DNA of 64,000 nucleotides, taken from Paenibacillus sp. FSL H7-0357 (GTDB taxonomy: Bacteria; Bacillota; Bacilli; Paenibacillales; Paenibacillaceae). The notes beneath the pieces were generated by a model. That model was not told the DNA's origin. It saw nothing but the letters and a program-made list of their open reading frames with translations, and made no database searches. Positions 8,738-16,002 of the stretch are shown here, piece after piece. The DNA is taken from contig NZ_CP009241.1 in assembly GCF_000758525.1 (NCBI RefSeq), forward strand, positions 4,526,001 to 4,590,000, given 5' to 3'. Numbering within the stretch: the stretch's first letter is position 1; every line of letters begins with the position of its first letter. A program made the translations under genes and the position numbers.

Positions 8738-9690
8738 ATGCAGCGCCAGCCTTTAACCTTGACTAACCGCCGCATGATGTGCACTTTGGCCATCGCAGGC
8801 ATAACTGCTGCCCTGCTTGCCGGATGCTCTGACAACAACAGTACAAGCGCCGTCCAGCCTACCGCTTCTACGGCACCAGAACTTTCACTCGCGGCGCGTA
8901 TATCGTAGGGGAGGTATGGGAGAATTCAGCTGTTTCCGTAGGGGCCTATCTGGATCAAGCATTTGATTCGGGGTTTAATTTCGGCCTGGCCGAAGCAGTG
9001 CTGAATTCTGCCAATTCAGAAAAAGACAGTGGGATTGCCTTTACTCTGGAGCGAACTTATAAGCTATATTCGCAGATTTCAGGGGGAGCCTTTACAGATG
9101 CCACTTTCCTGAATAATCATGATAAGAACAGAGTTATGAGCCAGCTTGCGAACAATCCGGATCATGCCAGAATGGCCGCCGCTATTCTGCTGACCTTACC
9201 GGGCAACCCGTTTATTTATTATGGGGAAGAGATAGGAATGCTTGGAGTGAAGCCCGATGAAGGCCTCCGTGAGCCTATGAAATGGACTGCCGATGGTCAA
9301 GGAGATGGCCAGACCACCACTTGGGAGCAGGCGAAGAATAACGCCGCTAATTCCGGTGCTGATGTGGAGAGTCAGCTGCAGAACAGAGGTTCTCTGCTGG
9401 AGCATTACCGTCAGCTTATTTCCTTGCGCAATGAAGTACCTGCACTGAGAGACGGTGGAATTCGCGAATATTCTTCCGGAAACAGTGGCATTATGGCCTT
9501 CGAACGGATCACTGCCGGAAAGCAGGTATTGGTGGTTCACAATTTAACTGACGGGACACAGAACATTCCGCTACATCCCGGCACGAACACCGTTACTTAT
9601 TCTTCTATACTCAAGACGCTCCGGGGAGAAGCGGGTCTGGCGGACAGCATGCTTACACTGCCTGCTTATTCCACAATCATTCTGGAGTAA
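8738..9690 (+). pseudogene. Broken lipoprotein alpha-amylase (GH13) gene with internal deletion
   Basis: The reading starts at ATG 8738 behind TGGAGGGG and encodes a lipoprotein signal with lipobox LLAGC and a Ser/Thr-rich linker (about 48 residues). Near 8880 the frame shifts, and the other frame continues as the second half of a GH13 alpha-amylase: the acid/base motif YIVGEVW (about 8899-8919), FLNNHD with the third catalytic Asp (about 9107-9124), the GNPFIYYGEEIGM motif and a C-terminal beta domain ending at 9690. The first half of the barrel with the nucleophile Asp, roughly 200-300 residues, is missing. The upstream frame stops at 8908. An internal start at GTG 8998 would give only a catalytically incomplete fragment. 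Confidence 0.85.
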
Positions 9691-10345
9691 ACACTGGAGA
9701 TGTTTGCTGTACCCACTCATAGAGAGCAGAGCATATCTGCGCTTTCGTAACTGGAATGGCAACCATCCAGTCCTCCGCGGCTTCGCAGCTCATACGCAGC
9801 AGCCAGCCGCTGGAAGTATCTTCAATAAAAAAGGCATGCTGAAGCTTACACTCCTCTTTACTGCGTGAACACAGCTTAAGCTCTCCTTCAGCCGTTTTGT
9901 TCTTCATGACCTTCGCAAGCTGTGCGGATTGCAGCAAATCCCCTGTTTCCGCTGTCAGACATTCTGCCAAAAAACACAAGCTGTAGGTTGCGGCGCTTTC
10001 CTTTAGCTCCTCATATCTCCGTCTGGACAGATGCAGACACGGTACATCCTCTACGCTAAACTCTTCAGGCTCAAAGCAATTAAACAGATAATAACAAGCG
10101 CGCTGCACCTTCTGTGGATCGCTCAGTCTATAGACGAAGGAATCTGAGGGCTCAATGCCTGCGATCAATGTTATATCCTTATGTACCTGCAGGCAGATAT
10201 CCTGCACTTGATCACCTTCACAGTATTTTAACCGGCATATTCGGTCCGCGGATGCTGCCATTTGCATCAGATCCGAAATTTCCTTCCCCGCTGGCTTATC
10301 TGGGAACAGAAAATTAGCTAAATATACCTTATCCTTTTTATTCAC
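9677..10345 (-). CDS. Hypothetical protein
   Basis: I do not recognise this 222-residue protein. It looks soluble and globular, with no signal peptide or membrane helix; it is rich in Cys and has two Trp-containing segments near the C-terminus (SGWLLRMSC and AEDWMVAIP). The GTG at 10345 is chosen for the AAGGA nine bases upstream; the ORF is open to 10408 from a TTG. Its last bases overlap the end of the convergent amylase remnant by 14 bp, which suggests that gene decay did not affect it. Confidence 0.6.
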   Translation of the reverse strand: MNKKDKVYLANFLFPDKPAGKEISDLMQMAASADRICRLKYCEGDQVQDICLQVHKDITLIAGIEPSDSFVYRLSDPQKVQRACYYLFNCFEPEEFSVEDVPCLHLSRRRYEELKESAATYSLCFLAECLTAETGDLLQSAQLAKVMKNKTAEGELKLCSRSKEECKLQHAFFIEDTSSGWLLRMSCEAAEDWMVAIPVTKAQICSALYEWVQQTSPVFTPE

Positions 10346-10517
10346 ATTGATATATCCTTCCCGGATCCCGCTAACATTGGAATCACACTGCAATAAAAAA
10401 AGTCCCAAACTATAAAACTTGTAATCTTTATGTTATCATAAGCTAATTTTAAGGTAAAATTAAGAAACGAGGGGTATGATCTATATCATGAAATACTTGT
10501 AGCGAGGTGATTTCAAA

Positions 10518-10757
10518 ATGAGAATGCTCATCACATTTCAGAACAAGCTTGTACCTGTGTACTTCACTACAGAAAACAAACAGCCCACCCAGAAGGTTAT
10601 CCGGTTGCTGAACAGCACACTGGAGCTAAAAATCCAGAAGGGCAAAAGTGCGCTGCAGAAATGCTTAAATTCTCTGATTAGTATCGAAATTAAAGGCTCT
10701 GAAGCTATATTGCACAGTTATAGTGAAAATGATTCATTGGCGCTATCCCTCTATTAA
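10518..10757 (+). CDS. Small hypothetical protein
   Basis: A 79-residue protein of unknown function. It starts with a hydrophobic strand (MLITFQNKLVPVYF), followed by a basic helix and a second beta-like segment; there is no clear signal peptide. An AGCGAGGTGA ribosome site precedes the ATG and a strong terminator overlaps the stop codon, so the gene looks like a complete single transcription unit. The translation has normal amino-acid composition. Confidence 0.6.
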   Translation: MRMLITFQNKLVPVYFTTENKQPTQKVIRLLNSTLELKIQKGKSALQKCLNSLISIEIKGSEAILHSYSENDSLALSLY

Positions 10758-10776
10758 TTAGAGGGGTAGTTTTTTT
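10743..10776 (+). terminator. Intrinsic terminator of the 79-residue protein gene
   Basis: A ten-pair stem (CTATCCCTCT with AGAGGGGTAG, one G-T pair) with a 7-base AT loop is followed by TTTTTTT. The stem begins inside the last codons. Confidence 0.85.
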
Positions 10777-10782
10777 GTGCAG

Positions 10783-10819
10783 AAAAAAAGCACACCCCTT
10801 CATTAAGATGGGATGTGCT
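10783..10819 (-). terminator. Intrinsic terminator of the minus-strand small gene
   Basis: On the minus strand AGCACATCCC pairs with GGGTGTGCT and is followed by seven Ts. It sits 50 bases beyond the stop of the 45-residue ORF and faces the terminator of the plus-strand gene. Confidence 0.8.
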
Positions 10820-10868
10820 CTGCTCGCTCTATATGTTGGCCGGGTATCTGTACTTCAGCGGCATATCT

Positions 10869-11006
10869 TCAACTAATCCGGTGATTTCTGTTCTCTTCCT
10901 TTTCTGCCTTCTGAATCCGCAGTTTGAACAACTTCACTAAGTTGCGACGAGTCTGCTCTTCGTGACAGTTGTCCAGTTTTTTAATGATAAAACGGTCGAT
11001 GGACAT
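10869..11006 (-). CDS. Small basic hypothetical protein, 45 residues
   Basis: A short ORF with AAGGAG eight bases before its ATG and a proper terminator downstream. The product is highly charged (starting MSIDRFIIKKLDNC, then alternating Arg/Lys and Glu), consistent with a single amphipathic helix. Upstream at 11087-11112 the minus strand has GTTTAA, 14 bases, then GGTTAT, which resembles a general-stress (sigma-B) promoter with one mismatch; whether this organism has that sigma factor is not visible here. Function unknown. Confidence 0.5.
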   Translation of the reverse strand: MSIDRFIIKKLDNCHEEQTRRNLVKLFKLRIQKAEKEENRNHRIS

Positions 11007-11264
11007 GTCAATCGCTCCTTCTTCAATAAGTTGTATTGCCAACCTGAGGTGAGGAAATCATTTCCTTTAATCCTTGTAACACCTATATAACCGGGTCCTG
11101 TATTCCTTAAACTTTGCCCAAAAATGAAAAAAAAGCTGAGTCAAAGCGGTTTCACTACATATTGATGTTCTGCCAAAAAAACAATTCGTCCATTAAGAGA
11201 TGTAGTAGCCCTGCAAAGAAAAGGCCTTTGCTGTCGAGCAAATAAAAATTTGTTTCGACTGTTA
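11007..11264. other. Intergenic region between divergent small gene and azoreductase
   Basis: Apart from the possible sigma-B-like promoter at 11087-11112 (minus) I see only AT-rich sequence, including a run of As near 11128-11135. No ORF is supported. Confidence 0.4.
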
Positions 11265-11293
11265 TTTACAAACTAAATATTAAATGCTATATT
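11265..11293 (+). promoter_or_regulatory. Sigma-A-type promoter of the azoreductase gene
   Basis: TTTACA and TATATT are separated by 17 bases, 43 bp before the ATG. Between promoter and ribosome site, at about 11312-11324, lies ATATATATCTAA, a half of the perfect palindrome found before the ArsR-DUF2087 gene at 15862, which may be a shared operator half-site. Confidence 0.6.
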
Positions 11294-11335
11294 ATTGATA
11301 GTAAGTATTAAATATATATCTAAGGAGAAATCATA

Positions 11336-11962
11336 ATGTCTAATGTACTTTTCATCAAAGCCAATAACCGCCCTGCAGATCAATCCGTAAGCGTTCAGCT
11401 TTACAACGAATTCCTGGCAAGCTACAAGGAGTCCCACCCGCAAGACGAAATCACTGAACTGGATTTGTTCGCAGAGCAACTTCCATATTATGACAACACA
11501 CTGATTACCGGTGTTTATAAAGCTGCTCAAGGCTACGAAGCTACTCCTGAAGAAGCTGCCGGCGCTGCACTGGTTAAGAAATACCTGAATCAGTTCCTTG
11601 CCGCTGACAAGGTAGTATTTGCTTTCCCGCTCTGGAACATGACTGTTCCGGCTGTACTTCATACTTACATCGACTACCTGAACCAGGCAGGCACCACATT
11701 CAAATACACTGCTGAAGGTCCAGTTGGATTGCTGACTGACAAAAAAGCTGCTGTACTCAATGCCAGAGGCGGCATCTATTCCGAAGGACCGGCAGCAAGC
11801 GCTGAAATGGCTGTTAACTTCATCATGGGCAACCTGAACTTCTGGGGCTTCAAAGATACTACTCAAGTGATTATTGAAGGCCACAACCAGAACCCTGCAC
11901 AATCCGCAGAAATCATCGCGAGCGGTTTGCAACTGGCCAAGACTGCTGCTGCATCGTTCTAA
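11336..11962 (+). CDS. azoR: FMN-dependent NADH:quinone oxidoreductase / azoreductase
   Basis: Cytosolic flavodoxin-fold homodimer that reduces quinones and azo compounds by two-electron transfer from NADH. The 208-residue length is that of AzoR. Visible are the N-terminal LFIKANNRP strand-loop for FMN phosphate, FAFPLWNMTVPAVLHTYIDY at about 94-113 (FMN and dimer contact) and a NARGGIYS loop near 141-148. It has its own promoter and an AAGGAG site. In Bacillus the homologues are induced by quinones and thiol-reactive electrophiles, which fits the bacillithiol reductase gene 4 kb away. Confidence 0.93.
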   Translation: MSNVLFIKANNRPADQSVSVQLYNEFLASYKESHPQDEITELDLFAEQLPYYDNTLITGVYKAAQGYEATPEEAAGAALVKKYLNQFLAADKVVFAFPLWNMTVPAVLHTYIDYLNQAGTTFKYTAEGPVGLLTDKKAAVLNARGGIYSEGPAASAEMAVNFIMGNLNFWGFKDTTQVIIEGHNQNPAQSAEIIASGLQLAKTAAASF

Positions 11963-12060
11963 GAACACACCAGTATTAAAGGTCCGGTTCTAAAGATAGA
12001 CATCCGCACTTTAATTAGGTATATGCATTGCAATTAGCCGGACTTTTATTTATATATAGC

Positions 12061-12145
12061 AAGGGCGCAGCTTCTCTGGAGCTGCGCCTTTGCGTTACAA
12101 GAGGGTCTCCTTACAGCCATTCTAAGGCTTCAAGGGACCCTCTTG
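12061..12145. terminator. Two terminator hairpins between convergent azoR and rsgA-like genes
   Basis: At 12061-12091 AAGGGCGCAGCT pairs with AGCTGCGCCTTT. At 12098-12145 CAAGAGGGTC pairs with GACCCTCTTG across a long loop, symmetric enough to act for the minus-strand GTPase gene. Together they separate the two convergent genes. Confidence 0.7.
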
Positions 12146-12177
12146 TTCAGGTTACTGTTGCTTAATTATACTGTTCC

Positions 12178-13269
12178 TCAATATTCCTCCAGCTCCCGGC
12201 GCCAGCCGGAATTTCTGGAACGGGAAGGCGCTGCCTTGGTCGCAGCGGCTGCTGTTTTCCGCTTCTGCTTCACCTCTTTGCTGCTCTGGTATAGCAGCTC
12301 CTTCTGGGTTTTGCGGTAATTCAGCAGCCGTTTCTCTTCCAGCGCACCGTTTGATACTGCCGCAAGAACTGCGCAGCCCTCTTCGCGTTCATGTCTGCAA
12401 TCGCTAAAACGGCAATCTGCTGCCAGACTGCTGATATCCCCGAATGCGAGATCAAGTCCGCCTTCATCCTCCCACAGCTGCAGCTCGCGCATTCCCGGGG
12501 TATCGACAATGATACCGCCGTCCGGGAGGATGAACAGTTCCCGGTGAGTGGTTGTGTGCCGCCCCCGGCTATCCCCTTCCCTGACATCCTGGGTGAGCTG
12601 CAGGGTTGCTCCGCTAAGCCAGTTAACCAGCGTTGACTTCCCGCAGCCCGAGGAGCCGGTCAGGGCCACTGTCTGACCGCTGCCAATATAGGGCAGCAGT
12701 TTATCCCGCCCGTCTCCGAGCAAGGCGCTGACTGCGTACACGGCCACTCCGGGTGCTGCCCGCTCCATCTCTGCAATTTTGCTCTCTGCATCATCACACA
12801 AATCCGCTTTGGTCAGCAGGATTACCGGGTTTGCCCCGCTGTTCCAGGCCATGATCAAATATCTTTCCATCCGCCGGACATTAAAATCGTCATTTAACGC
12901 ACTGACAAGGAATAAAGTGTCTACGTTGGAGGCCACAATCTGTTCCTCATTTGTATTTCCCGCCACCTTCCGCGAGATCACACTTTGCCGGGGCAGCACG
13001 CCATGAATAACGGCATGTTCTCCACCATCCATCATCGCCAGCGACACCCAGTCACCGATTGCCGGATAATCCCCGGAATCGGTTAAGGTATGTCTGAGCC
13101 TGCCTGCCAGCTCACCCCAGGTTTCTCCCGTTTCCGTCATAACCCTGTACTTGCTGCCGAAATCGCCGACAATTCTGCCGGGTACAAATGTTTTGTTTTC
13201 CAGACTTTGATGCAGTTCGTTCCACTTGTTCATCCAGGTTTCATTCCAGCCATATTGTACTATTGTCAT
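12178..13269 (-). CDS. rsgA: RsgA-type circularly permuted ribosome biogenesis GTPase
   Basis: Cytosolic GTPase that assists late maturation of the 30S subunit. The 363-residue protein has an N-terminal OB-fold (about 28-100), the permuted motif order TKAD (153-156), then Walker A GSSGCGKST (205-213), then DTPG (256-259), and a C-terminal zinc knuckle with C286, C291, H293 and C299. A basic tail follows (about 330-363). GGAGG precedes the ATG. Many Paenibacillus genomes carry more than one rsgA-like gene, and this isolated copy with its long basic tail may be the paralogue rather than the housekeeping gene. A GAAA-loop hairpin lies in its leader at 13308-13327. Confidence 0.9.
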   Translation of the reverse strand: MTIVQYGWNETWMNKWNELHQSLENKTFVPGRIVGDFGSKYRVMTETGETWGELAGRLRHTLTDSGDYPAIGDWVSLAMMDGGEHAVIHGVLPRQSVISRKVAGNTNEEQIVASNVDTLFLVSALNDDFNVRRMERYLIMAWNSGANPVILLTKADLCDDAESKIAEMERAAPGVAVYAVSALLGDGRDKLLPYIGSGQTVALTGSSGCGKSTLVNWLSGATLQLTQDVREGDSRGRHTTTHRELFILPDGGIIVDTPGMRELQLWEDEGGLDLAFGDISSLAADCRFSDCRHEREEGCAVLAAVSNGALEEKRLLNYRKTQKELLYQSSKEVKQKRKTAAAATKAAPSRSRNSGWRRELEEY

Positions 13270-13307
13270 CTAAATCCTCCTGATTGTTTAGTTCGTACAC
13301 TCCCGGC

Positions 13308-13327
13308 CCGGCTTCGAAAGAAGCCGG
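13308..13327 (-). other. Perfect 8-bp stem with GAAA/TTTC loop in the rsgA leader
   Basis: CCGGCTTC and GAAGCCGG flank a four-base loop, 39-58 bases before the rsgA-like start. No T-run follows, so it is not a terminator; it could stabilise or shape the leader RNA. Confidence 0.4.
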
Positions 13328-13380
13328 CGGCGGAAATAAATCACTTCGTTTCTTCTGACTAACGTGTATTACGGGAACAC

Positions 13381-13466
13381 AAAAAGCCGCCGGAATCCTC
13401 AATCCGGCGGCGGACTTCACAGAAACTCTCCCCTGCACTATGGCAAGGGACAATTTCTGTGAAGTC
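13381..13466 (-). ncRNA. Possible structured RNA: long hairpin followed by terminator
   Basis: On the minus strand GACTTCACAGAAA (13466-13454) pairs perfectly with 13425-13413, with an inner CCCTTGC/GCAGGGG helix; directly after it a nine-pair GCCGCCGGA/TCCGGCGGC hairpin ends in five Ts (13411-13381). A Shine-Dalgarno-like GGGGGAGGA just upstream leads only into ATG CTC TGA, so no useful peptide is encoded. This may be a small RNA or a riboregulatory leader of the rsgA-like gene. No promoter is obvious. Confidence 0.35.
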
Positions 13467-13574
13467 AAGATCAGAGCATGCTATTCCTCCCCCAAAGAGG
13501 AGAACCAGCACATTTCTGAGCGTGAATCCGGTATGCACGAATACAATAACCGTATCCGTACTTACCGATCCACG

Positions 13575-13612
13575 CAAAAAAGCCGCCGGAACACATACGG
13601 TTCCCGGCGGCT
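13575..13612 (-). terminator. Intrinsic terminator of the small peptide gene
   Basis: AGCCGCCGGGAA pairs with TTCCGGCGGCT (one bulged base) and is followed by TTTTTT on the minus strand, 20 bases past the peptide stop. Its stem resembles that of the terminator at 13381-13411. Confidence 0.8.
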
Positions 13613-13631
13613 CTAAAAGGCATCGTAGAGC

Positions 13632-13742
13632 TTACCCGCAAAGCTGCGTGTTACTTACACTGCAGCTGCTGTTCCCGGAAGACACGTATCCACAACAGTT
13701 GTTACCAATCGCGCAATTGCAATATAAACTGTCATATAACAT
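13632..13742 (-). CDS. Possible Cys-rich small peptide, 36 residues
   Basis: A short ORF between a good promoter and a strong terminator. The product has six Cys in 36 residues (positions 8, 10, 16, 17, 27 and 35), with Gly, Ser and Asn making up much of the rest, for example CNCAIGNNCCGY at 8-19. There is no hydrophobic signal peptide. AAGGAG lies only three bases before this ATG, which is short. A second ATG five bases further on, in another frame, has a ten-base spacing and would give a 26-residue hydrophobic peptide instead, so the frame is not certain. Cys density favours the 36-residue reading. Function unknown. Confidence 0.4.
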   Translation of the reverse strand: MLYDSLYCNCAIGNNCCGYVSSGNSSCSVSNTQLCG

Positions 13743-13769
13743 CGTCTCCTTCCGAACTAATATGCTGTA

Positions 13770-13799
13770 ATAATAAACTTGCCGGCAGCATATTGTCAA
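13770..13799 (-). promoter_or_regulatory. Sigma-A-type promoter of the small peptide gene
   Basis: On the minus strand TTGACA (13799-13794) is followed after 18 bases by TATTAT (13775-13770). The predicted start of transcription is about 20 bases before the peptide ATG, leaving room for little more than the ribosome site. Confidence 0.6.
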
Positions 13800-13807
13800 C
13801 AGCAAAG

Positions 13808-14479
13808 CTAAAGAATCCCCTTCAACTCATCAAGCTCATGGATGGTTTTCCATGGATGCACATCCAGCTTGTCATCCCATTCATGATTACGCTTCAGCCA
13901 GATTGTTTCCATACCTGTCTTGCCTGCACCCCAGATATCGTTCACCGGATGATCGCCGATGAACAGCGTCTGTTCCGCTGTTGTGCCCAGACGCTCCAGT
14001 GCAAGACGGTAAATAGCCGGATCCGGCTTGCTGATTCCGGCTTCGCCGGAAATGACTATCGTCTTAAAGAAGCCGCGCAGTCCAAGAAGATCGATTTTGC
14101 CATATTGGATCTGTTTCTTGCCGTTCGTAACCAGACCAAGAATATACCCCTGCTCCCGGCAGTAGTTCAAAATATCTTCGGCGTACTTCATAAGCGCTCC
14201 GTGCCCGGTGTAGGTCTCATCATAATAGGCCCGGATGTCCGCAGCCGACACAGCCTTCTCCCATGGCAGCACCTCGCTGAGCTCGGCAAAAAAACCGTCC
14301 TTGTCCCGGTACCCGTCGGCATCACGCACAATAATATCCTCAACTACCCGCCGTGCTTCTTCCGGCTGCAAATGCCCGAGGAAATCACTTACAAATTGTT
14401 CGCTGAAACTGCGGAAGGTTGAATCACGGTCCATGAGCGTGTTATCCAGATCAAACAGAAGTGCTTGTACTTTGTTCAT
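13808..14479 (-). CDS. HAD-superfamily phosphatase (YjjG-like subfamily IA)
   Basis: Cytosolic haloacid-dehalogenase-type phosphohydrolase. Motif I is LLFDLDNTLMD (about 7-17, nucleophile Asp), motif II is GLVTNG (about 114-119), the conserved Lys is in GISKPDP (about 147-153) and motif IV is FIGDHPVNDIWGA (about 172-184). The helical cap between motifs I and II resembles the nucleotidase/phosphoglycolate-type subfamily IA. The 223-residue length is typical. The true substrate is not predictable. It stands alone, divergent from nothing and followed by the small peptide promoter on the same strand. Confidence 0.88.
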   Translation of the reverse strand: MNKVQALLFDLDNTLMDRDSTFRSFSEQFVSDFLGHLQPEEARRVVEDIIVRDADGYRDKDGFFAELSEVLPWEKAVSAADIRAYYDETYTGHGALMKYAEDILNYCREQGYILGLVTNGKKQIQYGKIDLLGLRGFFKTIVISGEAGISKPDPAIYRLALERLGTTAEQTLFIGDHPVNDIWGAGKTGMETIWLKRNHEWDDKLDVHPWKTIHELDELKGIL

Positions 14480-14552
14480 GCAATAATTCTCCTAATCTAT
14501 GAATTCTTCCGGAACGTGTTACCAGAAATTCATTGTACTATGCCAGCATGAA

Positions 14553-14609
14553 CAAAGAAAAGACCGTTCTGCTGACAGGCGCCTCAGTGCCCCTCAACTG
14601 AACAGTCTT
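14553..14609 (-). terminator. Terminator-like hairpin after the 151-residue protein gene
   Basis: On the minus strand AAGACTGTTC pairs with GAACGGTCTT with one mismatch and a long loop, followed by TTCTTTG. It lies 27 bases past the stop of the upstream gene. Confidence 0.5.
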
Positions 14610-14635
14610 CCTCGTGTTAAGTGTAAATCGTTCAT

Positions 14636-15091
14636 TCATTCAAAATGCTCCGGCCGATGGGTCAGCATCATCTCTTCCTCCGTGATGTACAGGGGAAATG
14701 GCGGTGTTTCTTTCAGATAACGTTCAGTGTGCAGCAGGCGGTAATGAACCTCCGGCAGCCAGGTGTCCTCAAGCAGCGGCAGCTTGCCTGTGTCGTTGAT
14801 ATAATTATCCACAGCCGACTGAACCATATCAATATAATAAGGCACCATCTTGTCAGCTTCCTCAAAAATTTCGAACGTTTCCCGCGACATGTAAAACTTC
14901 TGATGAGGCACTCCGCCCAAATATCTCTTGAGCCGGATAAGGTCAATGCTCTTATCCTCCAGAATCAGTGCGGTACGGTTGATCGGAGCAGGCATATCTT
15001 CTTCAAATTGCCTAACAGCTTGCTTGATCTGCGGCAAAGTAACAGTGAGATGAACGGGAGGTGTATTTTTTTTCGCGCGTTTGAATATCAT
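14636..15091 (-). CDS. Hypothetical protein (possibly DUF3939 family)
   Basis: A 151-residue soluble protein with no signal peptide. It is alpha/beta in character, with a Tyr/Phe-rich middle (KFYMSRETFEIFEEADKMV) and a conserved-looking LPLLEDTWLPEVHYRLL segment near 105-121. It resembles an uncharacterised Bacillales family that I believe is DUF3939, but I am not certain. An AAGGAG site precedes the start and a terminator-like hairpin follows, so it is a single-gene unit. Confidence 0.6.
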   Translation of the reverse strand: MIFKRAKKNTPPVHLTVTLPQIKQAVRQFEEDMPAPINRTALILEDKSIDLIRLKRYLGGVPHQKFYMSRETFEIFEEADKMVPYYIDMVQSAVDNYINDTGKLPLLEDTWLPEVHYRLLHTERYLKETPPFPLYITEEEMMLTHRPEHFE

Positions 15092-15212
15092 ACTGAAAGT
15101 CTCCTTTCGAAGTATATGTCAGATAACGCTTACAATTCCAGTTTATTCGTTATTCGGACATTTAATCAGTCGAACCTTCAATTGTCACAAAAAATCCCCA
15201 TATATTAGATCA

Positions 15213-15818
15213 TTATTTGACATTTTCCCAGTGAGTCCACATCTCCGGCGGGTTAAGCTCGTATTTGTCATTTTCCCGGTACATAAACTGGTGCATGATG
15301 AACTCCCGGCGGATCGTGGCATAATCCTCATGGAATGGTTTGATAAACTCGTTGATTTCTTTTTCCGTATACACCACACCGGGTTCAAGCTTCTCAACCA
15401 TATATTGCAGTGCGATCAGCTTCTTCTTGTATTGTGCGGGAATCTGGCGCAGCCGGCCGTCTTTGGCAAAAAAGTTGCGCAGCACTGAGTCCTTCAGACT
15501 CTTTTCTGTAGATAACTCGTCCATATCTTCTGCCCCCTTGGCAAAAATAAATTTAAGCGATGCCTCTGAACCGGCCTTGATAAACTCGGGGTTCAGCGAA
15601 AAGTAAACCGTATTCTTGTCTCTGCGCTCCTTGATCATTGCGGCCTCACGGAGCTTGGCGGCATGATGTGTTACGGTAGGCTGTGATAAATTAAGTTTCT
15701 CCGCCAGCGCCTGTCCGTGCACCTCCCCCTTGGACAGCAGCAGCAGCATGCGCAGGCGTGTCGGGTCGGATAAAGCTTTATGGTAATTCACAATTTTCTC
15801 CAGCTGCATCGGGGTCAC
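15213..15818 (-). CDS. ArsR-type winged-helix regulator with C-terminal DUF2087
   Basis: DNA-binding regulator. Residues 1-85 form an ArsR-like winged helix (HKALSDPTRLRMLLLL at 13-28; recognition helix in LSQPTVTHHAAKLREA near 43-58). Residues about 115-198 match DUF2087, a domain often attached to such regulators, with a RLRQIPAQYKKKLIAL start. No cysteine pair of a metal-sensing type is visible. A perfect 16-bp palindrome lies 44-59 bases before the start, a place that suits self-repression. The ligand is unknown. Confidence 0.85.
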   Translation of the reverse strand: MTPMQLEKIVNYHKALSDPTRLRMLLLLSKGEVHGQALAEKLNLSQPTVTHHAAKLREAAMIKERRDKNTVYFSLNPEFIKAGSEASLKFIFAKGAEDMDELSTEKSLKDSVLRNFFAKDGRLRQIPAQYKKKLIALQYMVEKLEPGVVYTEKEINEFIKPFHEDYATIRREFIMHQFMYRENDKYELNPPEMWTHWENVK

Positions 15819-15861
15819 TCTCCTATAACATTTGCAAGCAATTTTTACGATTAAACTATGT

Positions 15862-15877
15862 TTAGATATATATCTAA
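15862..15877. promoter_or_regulatory. Perfect 16-bp palindrome, probable operator of the ArsR-DUF2087 gene
   Basis: TTAGATATATATCTAA reads the same on both strands and lies just upstream of the regulator. The half ATATATATCTAA recurs before the azoreductase ribosome site at 11312-11324. Confidence 0.5.
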
Positions 15878-16002
15878 TTATACTCTAATCCAATCTCCAG
15901 AGCAATAACGATTAGCTGAATATGCTGCACAGATAGCAAAAACATTAAATATAAGGTACGATTTAGAGAAAAGAAAGTATACACCAGGAGGTTGCCATCC
16001 AT

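Noticed and set aside
13359..13577. 72-codon ORF on the minus strand before rsgA
   Set aside because: It begins at a TTG inside the peptide-gene terminator and runs through another terminator; the region folds as RNA.
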